From positions 1 through 16,503 of the forward strand of contig JAGXNT010000067.1 of the NCBI GenBank assembly GCA_019894765.1: DNA of 16,503 nt, written 5' to 3'. The DNA comes from Candidatus Heimdallarchaeota archaeon. Lineage in GTDB: Archaea > Asgardarchaeota > Heimdallarchaeia > JABLTI01. The translations under genes were made by a program, and so were the position numbers. Of this stretch, positions 1-8,452 are shown one piece after another (position 1 is the stretch's first letter; each line of letters opens with the position of its first letter). A model generated the notes under the pieces. That model searched no databases, had not been told where the DNA came from, and was given only the letters and a program-made list of their open reading frames with translations.

Positions 1-102
1 AAACCTTCCTTGGAGTTAGAGCTTAGTGAGATCATCACTTACCATGGGATTCATTCTTTTCGCGAAAAATTAGGTTTCTATAACCATCTTTCAAGAGTGT
101 AA
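1..102 (+). CDS. C-terminal fragment of an unidentified protein (5' end outside the window)
   Basis: Frame 1 is open from the first base to a TAA at 100-102 and gives the last 33 residues of a protein, ending in HSFREKLGFYNHLSRV. The stop lies one base from the stop of the minus-strand gene at 104, a tight tail-to-tail arrangement that supports it being a real gene end. The pattern 'F.EKLGFY' is reminiscent of the C-terminal strand region of GNAT acetyltransferases, but this is too short to name a family. Function unknown. Confidence 0.5.
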   Translation, partial: KPSLELELSEIITYHGIHSFREKLGFYNHLSRV

Positions 103-103
103 G

Positions 104-286
104 TTACACTGGCGGTTCTATCCTGTCAAAGAATTCTGCCATCTCTTTCTTGAGGATTTTCTTCTTGTGCTTTTCAGCGTAGACTTTCACTCTCAAAGCT
201 CTCTTTGTTAGGATTTTCAACAGCACTTCTGCTTCGTATTCAGCTAACTCTTGACTTACCATCATACCAGTAATTTCCTTAATCAT
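104..286 (-). CDS. Small histone-fold-like protein (candidate minimal archaeal histone)
   Basis: The product has 60 residues and is rich in Lys and Glu. From residue 10, VSQELAEYEAEVLLKILTKR and the following AEKHKKKILKKEMAEFF line up without gaps against the VSDDARITLAKILEEMGRDI...ARHAGRKTIKAEDIELAV region of archaeal histone HMfB as I remember it. The long central helix, the basic second loop and the start of helix 3 fall in register. Helix 1 is reduced to MIKEITGMM, and the Arg-Asp pair of loop 2/helix 3 (HMfB R52 and D59) is replaced by Lys and Met. If real, it would be a DNA-binding or dimer-forming histone relative. The ATG follows AGGGA at 4-base spacing, and an in-frame stop lies 9 bases upstream, so the start is firm. 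A different short helical DNA-binding protein cannot be excluded. Confidence 0.6.
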   Translation of the reverse strand: MIKEITGMMVSQELAEYEAEVLLKILTKRALRVKVYAEKHKKKILKKEMAEFFDRIEPPV

Positions 287-524
287 GCGTTCCCTTTACT
301 TAAAGTACTATAATTTAATACTCTATTTTGTGAAAAAACATTTGTTCCGAATAGAACAACTAAAAAAAATACAACTGTTAATATTCCCATATATTTTTGT
401 TTCTTGTACAATTCTATCTCCTTTTCTTGTAGAAAAAATTGTTACAATAAAATTCGTAAGATGTTCTATAAATATTGTGAGAAACTATATAGGTAAACAA
501 CAAAAAAGTATATTCTGATATTTT
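287..524. promoter_or_regulatory. Divergent intergenic region between the histone-like gene and the LVIVD gene
   Basis: This AT-rich 238-bp spacer separates two divergently read genes. A TATA-like CTATATAG at 485-492 lies about 33 bases before the ATG at 525, which would give a very short leader. On the minus strand an ATTAAATTATA-like tract near 307-318 could serve the histone-like gene. A 77-codon plus-strand frame fills part of it but looks non-genuine. Confidence 0.4.
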
Positions 525-2702
525 ATGAAAAGGATTAGATTGGATAAACAGGTTTTTTGTGTTATAGTAATTCTTCTCATTTGTTCTAATACACGTAAAG
601 TTCTTAGTTTTAATTATCCACAAACAAAACAAAATCCAATTCAGCAGACCAAATATAGCATGTTTGAATCCTCAAATAACCTAACCGATTTTACGATTCA
701 GAAAATAAACCAGTACGATACGGGTCTTGGTTTTATGCAAGATATTCATATTTTTAATAACCTTGCAGTAACAGGAGCTCATCGAGGTGGTTTAGTCATT
801 TTTAATATCTCTGATTTCACCCAACCATCATTAATTAGTACTTATGATGAGCCCAGAAGCATTTCTGAAGACAACTTATGGGATAATTACGGTGGTCTTG
901 GTTACGGATTAGATGTTAAGAGCAATTTTGTGTATCAAAGCAAAGGATTACTTGGAATGTTAATTTTAAACATATCCGATCCCGAAAACCCACAAAAAAT
1001 TAGTCACTATACAGAAAATCCAATTAATGATGTAGTACTTCATAATAATTATATTTATGGCTTAAGTTATCCTGGAATACTCATAGTAAATGTAACAGAC
1101 CCAACTCATCCTGTCTCTGCTAATTTCATTAATAGTCAAGATTTCTCAATTGATCTCATTTATAATTTTGTTATTTATGATCACTATCTCTACGCTTTAG
1201 GTTCTGAATTAGTGATTTTTGACATAAGTGATCCTTCGAATCCTTTTGAGGTAGGGAGATTAGATGTAGAACTTGGAAAAATGGCTATTGATGAAGACCG
1301 ATTATTCATAGTAACTCCCCCTACTATTTCAAATTCCTATATAAGCAAACTAAGTATAATAAATATAAGTAATCCTTACAATCCTGCATTAATTTATGAC
1401 CAAGAACTCACTGAAATCGACTCTTTTGTAACTGATATCCAAATTTATAATTCGACCATCTTTGTTTCCTCTGAAAAGAAACTTTTCGCGTTTAATCTTA
1501 GTTACGAATATAATGTTACTTATCAGAGTTCACTATTTGTATCTGGTTCATTAGGTGAAATAGCGGTTCATCGTGTTTCTCATCTTAATGGGTCAAATTA
1601 TGACCTTGTTTTTTGCGCGAATAGTAGAGGATTACAAATTGTTGATTTTACCACTACCACTAATCCTTTCCTTGTAAGCGTAACAAGTTTAGGAACTCGA
1701 ACAATGAAGGTTTTCGTAGATGAAACCTATGCTTATCTTTGTACTCAGTATGAGTTCCCTTCCAGACCTTCTATGTTATTTGTACTTAAGCATTCGAACG
1801 GGGAAATACAACAAGTTATTAGTAGTTTTACTTTTCCTAATGAGGTAATCACAGATGTTTTTGTTCACAATCATTTCGCTTTTATTGCTGGTTATTACAA
1901 CGGATTGATAATCCTTAATTTAACAAATCCTCTTAACCCAGAACTTATCTGTACTTTTTCTGATGGAATAAGTACAACTGAGGCTATATATTATGATTTT
2001 AAAAGTGATTTAGTCTTCTTAGCAAATTATGAATACGGTTATAGTATTATTGATGTAAGTAATAAAACAAATCCTTCTCTCCTATATGGTGGTAATTACT
2101 GGGGGATGTCTGTGGCTGACCTCTTCTATGAAAATGGGCTATTGTTTTTAGCTGATGATCATTTATATGGTGGGTTTGGTATTGTTAATGTTTCTAATCC
2201 AAGTAATCCTATATATTTAAAGGCAGTAAATCTTGGTGAGTCAGTTTTCAGTATTTTTGGTGAAGGGAATTTCTTGTACCTTTCAACTGATTTAACTCCA
2301 TTACATGTATTTAATATTCAAGACCCTGAAGAACCAATTATTATTGGTACATTATATACTGGTAAATGGTTTGATGGCTATGGATTATTTGTAAAAGACA
2401 ATTTGGCTTACATAGCTCGAGAAGCTAATGGTTTAATGGTAATTGATGTTAATAATCCCGGAAAACCAAAGCTGTTAGTTGAATATCGAGATTATTATGC
2501 AGGATTAAGTTATGACGTTGTCGCATTTGGAGAATACATTTTTCTCGCAGATGGGTGGGATGGATTAGAAATTTTAGTTTTAAACTCTCCAATAATTTCG
2601 ATGAAGAAGATGTTAGTAATTTCAATTCTCCCACCTTCAATTGGCGTATTAATTATACTGGTTATCTCAGTCTCAATTATTAAACAAAAGAAAAGAAGAT
2701 AG
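525..2702 (+). CDS. LVIVD-repeat beta-propeller surface protein
   Basis: This 725-residue protein has an N-terminal signal peptide or anchor (about residues 9-28, FCVIVILLIC) and a C-terminal transmembrane helix (about 696-719) followed by the basic tail KQKKRR. It should therefore sit outside the cell, anchored at its C-terminus. Between about residues 90 and 652 it carries roughly eleven LVIVD-type repeats, each with a strand such as LVIFNISD, LVIFDISDPSNP, FGIVNVSNPSNP or LMVIDVNNPGKP. LVIVD repeats (Pfam LVIVD family) fold as beta-propeller blades in secreted bacterial and archaeal proteins and are usually presumed to bind ligands or other proteins. The repeat number suggests one large or two adjacent propellers. 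Asn-X-Ser/Thr sequons are frequent, consistent with N-glycosylation. It resembles the 8935 gene in plan, but its repeats are far better conserved. The specific ligand is unknown. Confidence 0.85.
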   Translation: MKRIRLDKQVFCVIVILLICSNTRKVLSFNYPQTKQNPIQQTKYSMFESSNNLTDFTIQKINQYDTGLGFMQDIHIFNNLAVTGAHRGGLVIFNISDFTQPSLISTYDEPRSISEDNLWDNYGGLGYGLDVKSNFVYQSKGLLGMLILNISDPENPQKISHYTENPINDVVLHNNYIYGLSYPGILIVNVTDPTHPVSANFINSQDFSIDLIYNFVIYDHYLYALGSELVIFDISDPSNPFEVGRLDVELGKMAIDEDRLFIVTPPTISNSYISKLSIINISNPYNPALIYDQELTEIDSFVTDIQIYNSTIFVSSEKKLFAFNLSYEYNVTYQSSLFVSGSLGEIAVHRVSHLNGSNYDLVFCANSRGLQIVDFTTTTNPFLVSVTSLGTRTMKVFVDETYAYLCTQYEFPSRPSMLFVLKHSNGEIQQVISSFTFPNEVITDVFVHNHFAFIAGYYNGLIILNLTNPLNPELICTFSDGISTTEAIYYDFKSDLVFLANYEYGYSIIDVSNKTNPSLLYGGNYWGMSVADLFYENGLLFLADDHLYGGFGIVNVSNPSNPIYLKAVNLGESVFSIFGEGNFLYLSTDLTPLHVFNIQDPEEPIIIGTLYTGKWFDGYGLFVKDNLAYIAREANGLMVIDVNNPGKPKLLVEYRDYYAGLSYDVVAFGEYIFLADGWDGLEILVLNSPIISMKKMLVISILPPSIGVLIILVISVSIIKQKKRR

Positions 2703-2897
2703 TATTTTTAGAAATTTTAAATTATTAATCATTTCAATCACTAAGTAGTGAAAAACGATGAATATGAACCCAGAACCAACAAAAACTGCTTCATCGAACA
2801 TTAAGCCTTTTTCCTCAAGGACAGTTCTAAGAACAGCTTGACAACAATTATGGGAACTGAAGTAGTCTAGTGCTTTTTCTTCTGCTAATTGACCCAA
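2673..2897 (-). pseudogene. Truncated C_GCAxxG_C_C-family redox protein remnant
   Basis: A TTG start at 2897, behind AGAGGTT at 6-base spacing, opens MGQLAEEKALDYFSSHNCCQ, followed by AVLRTVLEEKGLMFDEAVFVGSGF. This matches my recollection of the N-terminal part of the C_GCAxxG_C_C family (putative redox-active, multi-cysteine proteins): an alpha-helical start, an N-C-x-Q-A-V motif, then a Gly-Phe turn. After residue 44 the resemblance stops. Residues 45-74 (IFIVFHYLVIEMINNLKF...) are hydrophobic, lack the remaining cysteines and run 30 bases into the 3' end of the LVIVD gene. Family members are about 140-160 residues with further GC and C-x-C positions, so only the first third remains. The start signals look intact, so a short peptide might still be made. 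Confidence 0.6.
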
Positions 2898-2950
2898 ATA
2901 ATAAACCTCTGAGATATTTTTCGATTTGTTATAACATCAATTTCTTGTTA

Positions 2951-2990
2951 TTATCACATAAAAAGCTACTGAAAAGTAAAAAAGTGATAA
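2951..2990. promoter_or_regulatory. Inverted repeat upstream of the radical SAM gene
   Basis: TTATCAC (2951-2957) and GTGATAA (2984-2990) are perfect 7-base inverted copies 26 bases apart, ending 25 bases before the ATG at 3016. The position suits an operator for a dimeric regulator, but short AT-rich repeats of this kind also arise by chance. Confidence 0.25.
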
Positions 2991-3015
2991 ATTCATAATC
3001 ATTTAGGGATGTGAA

Positions 3016-4149
3016 ATGTGGTTTCTAGCACGACCTGACGCAGCAAATGTTTGGAAGAATCATGAAGTTCGGGAAAGGTACTGGCGTTATAGAGGTATCC
3101 TTGACGGGAAAAATCAAGCAAGATACTTGATAGCAAAGCGAATTCCTGTAACTATTTCACTTGAACATCCACTGGAAAAACTCTGGGAAGAACACGATAA
3201 AATCGCTAATGAATTTGATGAACACCTTGAGAAAGTAGACCATGAAGAGGGTGCACTGAAGAACATGGAAATTCCTGAAGTTTCCTTCTTGGACTTGAAG
3301 GAGAAAATTGCTCATGAAATACTAAAAGATTGTCATTTTTGTGAGCGTCGATGCAAAACAAATAGGAAGGAAGGGAAAGTCGGTTTTTGTAGACTAGGAG
3401 ATGAATCAATCTTATCTTCAGCGTTTCTGCATACCGGGGAGGAATCAGTATTAGTGCCTAGTGGTACTATTTTCTTTGCAGGCTGTACTTTCACGTGTGT
3501 GTTCTGTCAAAATCATGATATTTCTCAGGGTTGGTGCGATGACTCTCGAGAGAATATCAGTGGCGGAGTGATAGTCACACCAAAGAAGGTTGCTCTCATG
3601 GCTCAGAGGTTGTGGAAAGAAGGAGCAAAAAACATCAATTTTGTAGGTGGAGACCCAACTCCGAATCTTCACACGATAATTTCTAGCTTGAAGGAAATGA
3701 ATGAAAATATCACAATGCTATGGAATTCTAATATGTATCAATCCCTCGAAGCTACGAAATTATTGTTAGAGTTAATGGATTTTTGGCTCCCGGATTTCAA
3801 ATTTTGGGAGAATGATTTCGCGAAAGAAATGTCGGGAATAAATAATTACAGAGAAGTTGTAACCAGAAACATCCAAATGGCTTATACTCAGGGATCGGGA
3901 GAAGTTCTCATCAGACACTTAATTATGCCTGGGAGAGTCGAGAAAGACACTTATCCAATACTTGAGTGGTGCTCAAAAGAAATTCCGAGGTCACTAGTTA
4001 ATTTAATGGATCAATATCGACCTCAATATCTCGTGCAAAGGGATCCTGCCAAGTATCGAATGATTAATCACAGAATTGATCCGAAAGAGTGGGATATGGC
4101 TACAAAGAAAGCTGATGATTTAAGCATTCTCTGGAAACCAGTTTCATAA
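3016..4149 (+). CDS. COG1313 (PflX-like) radical SAM protein
   Basis: This 377-residue protein belongs to the radical SAM group annotated as PflX or putative pyruvate formate-lyase activating-enzyme homologues (COG1313). The radical SAM cluster motif is C157-x3-C161-x2-C164 in GTIFFAGCTFTCVFCQNHDI. A second cysteine set, C106-x2-C109-x3-C113-x11-C125 (CHFCERRC...GFC), precedes it and is characteristic of the family, probably binding another metal centre. GGDPTP (211-216) replaces the usual GGE motif for SAM binding. LPDFKFW (258-264), LIMPG (302-306) and NLMDQYRP (329-336) are family hallmarks. The first 90 residues are an additional helical, charged N-terminal region. The target protein is unknown: no glycyl radical enzyme lies in the window, so a role in activating one is not supported. 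The ATG at 3016 follows a weak GTGA. Confidence 0.9.
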   Translation: MWFLARPDAANVWKNHEVRERYWRYRGILDGKNQARYLIAKRIPVTISLEHPLEKLWEEHDKIANEFDEHLEKVDHEEGALKNMEIPEVSFLDLKEKIAHEILKDCHFCERRCKTNRKEGKVGFCRLGDESILSSAFLHTGEESVLVPSGTIFFAGCTFTCVFCQNHDISQGWCDDSRENISGGVIVTPKKVALMAQRLWKEGAKNINFVGGDPTPNLHTIISSLKEMNENITMLWNSNMYQSLEATKLLLELMDFWLPDFKFWENDFAKEMSGINNYREVVTRNIQMAYTQGSGEVLIRHLIMPGRVEKDTYPILEWCSKEIPRSLVNLMDQYRPQYLVQRDPAKYRMINHRIDPKEWDMATKKADDLSILWKPVS

Positions 4150-4170
4150 GCAGTTATGAATAGCATCAAA

Positions 4171-4629
4171 TTACGAGATAGTTTTCATTTGGCGTCTACT
4201 GTACCAGAATGAACCAACCATAACAAGTAATAAGCTAATCATTTGACAAAAAGCGTATTGCGCTACTGGATTCTGATAACTAAATAATTCGACACCAATC
4301 AAGATAGCATAAACTATGTAGTAAGCAACAAAATAAACCGCTGCAACAATTGATGCAGATAAAAATGGTGCTCGGAAATCTTTGATATCATAAGATCTTA
4401 GACGAATAAGTATTGCTTCATACAAACTCATTTCAGCAGTAGCAATGATTAAAACCGCGGCAATAATCATGGTGATATAAGCTGCAAGATAATCACTACT
4501 AATAACTTCGAGTATCTCACGAGCATGATAAATCATGGGAATTTGAGTGAGAACAGCAAAACCTGTGAGAATAGCAAGAATGCCTATGGGTTTTCCTTGT
4601 CTCCATTGTATGTTCATAGCGGACATCAT
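4171..4629 (-). CDS. Four-helix integral membrane protein, unknown function
   Basis: The product has 152 residues if started at the ATG at 4629, which follows GGAAGGT at 4-base spacing. The frame can also open at a GTG at 4656, adding nine residues, but that site has no clear Shine-Dalgarno. There are four predicted membrane helices at about residues 15-34, 48-67, 92-114 and 124-142, with a cytoplasmic-type basic loop (IRLRSYDIKDFRAP) between helices 2 and 3 and a basic C-terminus (SRRQMKTIS). I recognise no family. It lies 97 bp downstream of engB on the same strand and converges with the radical SAM gene. A TTTTTAATAGG-like sequence in the gap (about 4689-4699) may give it its own promoter. 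Confidence 0.7.
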   Translation of the reverse strand: MMSAMNIQWRQGKPIGILAILTGFAVLTQIPMIYHAREILEVISSDYLAAYITMIIAAVLIIATAEMSLYEAILIRLRSYDIKDFRAPFLSASIVAAVYFVAYYIVYAILIGVELFSYQNPVAQYAFCQMISLLLVMVGSFWYSRRQMKTIS

Positions 4630-4726
4630 TAAGACCTTCCAAGAGTTAATAATCACTTCAAAAGTGAATAATTCGCTTATCCATTAAACCTATTAAAAAG
4701 ATTTTGGAGAGGTTCAAATTTCTGGG

Positions 4727-5347
4727 TTACCGCAACTTAATGTATCGTTCAAATTCTTCCACATCATTGTTGCGAAGATGCTTACGAATTAAATCCCTCA
4801 AAACACCCAAATTTGTTCCTTGTTTTGCACTCACAGTAATAACTGCTTCTTGATACTCCTCAGAGAGCTTATCATAATCAATTAATTTCTTGAAATATTC
4901 CACTGCTTCTTCTACATCGTGTTTAGCTACTTTGTCAATTTTATTAATAGCAACAATTGGAATCTGTTTGTTATTTTTCAAGAAGGTATACAATTCTTGG
5001 TCTATTGGAATAATACCTTTTTTAGATAATCGTTTGGAAACATCTATTAAACTTTTAGCATCGATGACAAGAATACATGCTGGGATATGGAATTTGTAGT
5101 TCTCAAAAAACTCTACGATTTGATCTTTAATTCGCTCTGCATACTCTTGTGTTCTATCATGTATTTTTCCCCAACCGGGAACATCGATAACCTTGAATTT
5201 CTTAGTAATTGTGTAAGTATTGATTTTACGTGTAGAACCAGGCTTCTTCCCAACAATTGGTTTAGCAGAGGTTAATTTACTAATTAAGGAACTCTTACCA
5301 GCATTGGGTCTGCCAACAAATACAAGATACCAAGCGAATTCTTCCAT
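4727..5347 (-). CDS. engB: EngB-type ribosome-associated GTPase
   Basis: This is a 206-residue TRAFAC-class GTPase with all G motifs: G1 GRPNAGKSS (12-20), a switch-I Thr at 39 in GSTRKIN, G3 DVPGWG (55-60), G4 NKID (135-138) and G5 SAK (173-175). The short length, the PGSTRKIN switch and the DVPGWG motif are typical of the EngB/YihA branch rather than Era, Obg or Der. In bacteria EngB acts in large ribosomal subunit assembly, and archaeal members are presumed to act similarly. G1 has Pro-Asn-Ala where most EngB proteins have Ser-Asn-Val. The gene starts 42 bp after the end of lhr on the same strand, so the two are probably co-transcribed, fitting a shared link to RNA or ribosome metabolism. 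Confidence 0.88.
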   Translation of the reverse strand: MEEFAWYLVFVGRPNAGKSSLISKLTSAKPIVGKKPGSTRKINTYTITKKFKVIDVPGWGKIHDRTQEYAERIKDQIVEFFENYKFHIPACILVIDAKSLIDVSKRLSKKGIIPIDQELYTFLKNNKQIPIVAINKIDKVAKHDVEEAVEYFKKLIDYDKLSEEYQEAVITVSAKQGTNLGVLRDLIRKHLRNNDVEEFERYIKLR

Positions 5348-5389
5348 AGTAATACCACTAGAAAATGAGTAAATTAGTCTTTGCTTTAA

Positions 5390-8254
5390 TTAGTCACCCC
5401 AGAAAGGACGAGTTCGAGAGTATTCCTTCTCCGCATCAATAATTTCGGAGTAGAACTCATAATCATCCTTCGAATAGCTTTTTATTAGAACCTTACTCGC
5501 ACTTCTCGGTCCAATACCTCGAGCAGCTAAAGCAATAATTGCTTTCCTACCAGAAGCAATGACTAGATCAGCACTTCGGTGGCCTCTCTTAAGGATCTTT
5601 TCTTCTTCCTCATCCATTGATTCTCTTCGAAGATGCTTCTTCAAGACCTTATGTAATTGCTCATTCATGGGTGATACTGCAGCAATGTATCTAGCCCCAC
5701 AATGTGGACAGGTAGGTTTCGCATCAACATTACCTACTTTACTGATTACATTCCACTTGCCACACCACATACAAATAAGACGGATATCCTTCTTGTCTAA
5801 TCTTTCCTGAACCTTAAGAGCAAGTTGACGATCAGGTTTCTTGGGAATGATGAAACCAGTAAACCGGAGTTGATTAACTCCAGCCTCAGCTAAAGGTGAC
5901 ATATCCTCAATTGTTTTCTTAGAAATAGACTCAACTTTTATTTCATCATTTTGAATTTTATTGAGGACTTCCATTGTTTGACGAATATCCAGCTTGTCAT
6001 GAATAAGCTCGTTTAAAGTTGCTTCTGCAACAAGAGTTCCATCATATGCTCGAGCGATCCTTCTAGGATGCAATTTGCCATATTCCCAGGTTCCCTTAAT
6101 GACTCCAAATCGTTTAGCAATGTGAACAAATCGCCACTCATACATGGTGGTTTGTGGTAATGTTCTTCGGAGTAATTCCTCGACGAATTCTCCTTTCAGT
6201 TCTCTCATAGCACTTTCAATATGTTCGGGTCTCAAAAAGTACGGGTAAGTCAAAATAATCCGATAAGCATCAGATCGTATACCAATTGAACAGGCAAATT
6301 TAGCCATGAGTAATGAGCTTACAAGTTGACCAATGGTTTGATTCACTTTGTTGCCAAAATCGCAATGAATGATAGCCATACTTGTTCCGAGAGTTTCTAT
6401 AACAATGCGTTTGTCTGTGGGCATAGGATTATCCGATGAAAAGTGCTTGTCAAGATGCTTCACGACTTCTTGTTTAGAATCATCATCAATCGGATACTTT
6501 GCTAGAACTTCCTTGGCATCATTGATATCATCTGATTCCACAAATTTATGCCAAATATCATCTCTAATTTTCCCTACTTCTTGGGCAACGGATAAGGGTA
6601 CAGGAATCATCTCCCCATCCCATACGGGTAAAGCACCTATTGGGTTGTGAACGGGAGCAACCTCGACTTTTTCTTCATGAATAGCCAAAATCTTCCAGGG
6701 AACACCTTTAACAATGAAAACTGTTCCGACTTTTGCTTGAATCTCTACGAATTCTCCATCTAAACTACCAACGTTTCTATTAGTCGCTACATCATAAATA
6801 CGGTACCTTTTGACATCCCTAATCGGACTGAGGTTATTGAAGTAATAATGAAGAGTATGTTTACGTCTAGTGATTTTGTCATCTTCTATCCAAGCAGTTC
6901 CGAGTTCTTTCATTAATTCTAGTAATTCTTGTAGTTTCTCTCGAGTAATGTCTTTGTAAGGATAAGACTTTTTGATAAGAGAGTAAAGATCATCAAAATA
7001 ACGGGGGCTTTCCTCCATCAAAAGACCGGCAATTTGATGCGAAAGAACTTCCCAAGGAAGCATATGTGGTTCAGCGACTTCTAATTCCTTCTCAAGGATC
7101 TTTCTACCAATAACAGCTGACTCCAAAATATCTTCAGCGTCAATAGTAATGAGTATCCCTTTACTAGTTTGATCAATTCTGTGACCGCTTCTCCCAACCC
7201 TTTGTAAGAGAGGAGCAATATCTCTGCTAGACATCATTTGGATAACAGTGTCAACAGAACCAATATCGATCCCTAATTCAAGACTGGAAGTACAAATAAT
7301 CGCTTTAAGATTACCACTTTTGAAGCGATTTTCTGCTTCTTTTCGAACTTCTTTTGATAACGAACCATGATGAACTCCATACGGAAACTCAGTGCCAATT
7401 AACCGCATCCGGTTTCCAAGGATTTCTGTGAATTGCCTCGTATTAGTGAAAACTAAGGTGTGGTTGTTCTCTTCGATAATTTCAATAACCTTTCGAGCCC
7501 TAGCAGTAGCTTCAGGTGAAGAATAAATTTTCTCAGCAAGAACCTCATCTTCTGGAATAGGTTGTGGATAAATTATCGATAAATTAATGGGTTTGAGGGT
7601 GGGTTCTTCAAGAATCTTATAATTCCTCTCAGGACCTACAAGTAGTTTAGAAACTAATTCAGGGTCACCAACTGTTGCAGAAAGACCGACACGTTGGAAA
7701 CTGTTTTCACAAAAACGCTCGAGGCGTTCAAGAGCAACGAAGAGTTGTGTTCCTCTTTTGGAATCAACTAACTCGTGGATTTCATCAACAATAACCCATG
7801 AAACATTGCGAAGATGCTGACCAAGTCTTTTAGCAGTAAGGATAATCCCCAAGGTTTCAGGAGTAGTGATAAGCATATTAGGAGGATCAAGGGTTTGCTT
7901 TCTTCGCTCATGCTGAGAAGTGTCAGAATGACGAATACCTGTTCGAATACCCAATTGTTCACCAATATCAATAACACGCTTGAAAATATCTCGATTCAAA
8001 GCACGTAAAGGAGTGATATACAGAATATTTATCCCGGGCTTCTTATCACCTGCTTCCCATCGTCTCATCATCTGATCGAAAACAGGCAAAACAGCAGCTT
8101 CAGTTTTCCCGGAACCAGTAGCACTAATAATGAGAGCATGTTCACCCTTCTGTACAATAGGGAAGGTCAACTCCTGAATAGGAGTGAATTCCACAAAACC
8201 TAGGCTAGCAATAACCTCTTGTAAAGCGGGACTAAAACTGCTGTCATTAAGCAT
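5390..8254 (-). CDS. lhr: Lhr-type (archaeal Lhr) superfamily 2 ATP-dependent helicase
   Basis: The protein has 954 residues from the ATG at 8254. Helicase motifs in order are Q motif TPIQ (24-27), Walker A ATGSGKT (45-51), DEIH (157-160), SAT (192-194), VFTNTR (268-273), HHGSLS (295-300), ELGIDIG (326-332) and QRVGRSGHR (351-359). The large C-terminal half is the Lhr-specific winged-helix and DEAD-associated region. It ends with a zinc ribbon, C828-x2-C831 and C849-x2-C852, and the GIGPRSASKVL segment. Lhr proteins translocate 3' to 5' on single-stranded nucleic acid and are tied to DNA repair and, for archaeal aLhr2, RNA remodelling. A TTG at 8305 would add 17 residues. I prefer the ATG because AGGAG lies 11 bases upstream and a TATA-like TTATTTAAAAG (8291-8301) would place transcription start between the two codons. 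Confidence 0.93.
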   Translation of the reverse strand: MLNDSSFSPALQEVIASLGFVEFTPIQELTFPIVQKGEHALIISATGSGKTEAAVLPVFDQMMRRWEAGDKKPGINILYITPLRALNRDIFKRVIDIGEQLGIRTGIRHSDTSQHERRKQTLDPPNMLITTPETLGIILTAKRLGQHLRNVSWVIVDEIHELVDSKRGTQLFVALERLERFCENSFQRVGLSATVGDPELVSKLLVGPERNYKILEEPTLKPINLSIIYPQPIPEDEVLAEKIYSSPEATARARKVIEIIEENNHTLVFTNTRQFTEILGNRMRLIGTEFPYGVHHGSLSKEVRKEAENRFKSGNLKAIICTSSLELGIDIGSVDTVIQMMSSRDIAPLLQRVGRSGHRIDQTSKGILITIDAEDILESAVIGRKILEKELEVAEPHMLPWEVLSHQIAGLLMEESPRYFDDLYSLIKKSYPYKDITREKLQELLELMKELGTAWIEDDKITRRKHTLHYYFNNLSPIRDVKRYRIYDVATNRNVGSLDGEFVEIQAKVGTVFIVKGVPWKILAIHEEKVEVAPVHNPIGALPVWDGEMIPVPLSVAQEVGKIRDDIWHKFVESDDINDAKEVLAKYPIDDDSKQEVVKHLDKHFSSDNPMPTDKRIVIETLGTSMAIIHCDFGNKVNQTIGQLVSSLLMAKFACSIGIRSDAYRIILTYPYFLRPEHIESAMRELKGEFVEELLRRTLPQTTMYEWRFVHIAKRFGVIKGTWEYGKLHPRRIARAYDGTLVAEATLNELIHDKLDIRQTMEVLNKIQNDEIKVESISKKTIEDMSPLAEAGVNQLRFTGFIIPKKPDRQLALKVQERLDKKDIRLICMWCGKWNVISKVGNVDAKPTCPHCGARYIAAVSPMNEQLHKVLKKHLRRESMDEEEEKILKRGHRSADLVIASGRKAIIALAARGIGPRSASKVLIKSYSKDDYEFYSEIIDAEKEYSRTRPFWGD

Positions 8255-8290
8255 ATGATAAAAAGCTCCTAGCAAAGTGCATCGGCTTCT

Positions 8291-8301
8291 TCTTTTAAAT
8301 A
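8291..8301 (-). promoter_or_regulatory. Probable TATA box of the lhr-engB operon
   Basis: Read on the minus strand the sequence is TTATTTAAAAG, close to the archaeal TATA consensus and about 37-47 bases upstream of the preferred lhr ATG. Its position argues against the TTG start at 8305. Confidence 0.4.
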
Positions 8302-8430
8302 ACAAGATGACTTCGAATAATTAAGCGTAAGTAATATCAGTTGAAGAGTGAAAAAAAGGATAGAATAATGAGTATCTAGGTGTTGTAAACAATTAATAAC
8401 AGTTGGATAATTGGTGGACCTCTGATGAGC

Positions 8431-8452
8431 TTAAAAAAAATATTTTTTTTAA
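8431..8452. repeat. Perfect 22-bp A/T palindrome
   Basis: The sequence is TT, eight A, TA, eight T, AA, identical on both strands. It is bracketed by a second inverted pair, GATGAG (8424-8429) and CTCATC (8469-8474). It lies in the non-coding or decayed stretch upstream of lhr. It could form a cruciform or bind a protein, but it lacks the GC stem of a classical terminator. Confidence 0.6.

Noticed and set aside
285..518. 77-codon plus-strand open frame between the histone-like and LVIVD genes
   Set aside because: Its ATG overlaps the start codon of the opposite gene, it has no ribosome site, and its composition reflects AT-rich spacer sequence.
2739..2750. CACTA-AG-TAGTG palindrome after the LVIVD gene
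   Set aside because: The stem is five bases, followed by A rather than T, so it is not a convincing terminator. It probably arose by chance.
8423..8430. TGATGA resembling a box C of a C/D small RNA
   Set aside because: No box D (CTGA) follows at a suitable distance and no C'/D' pair is present.
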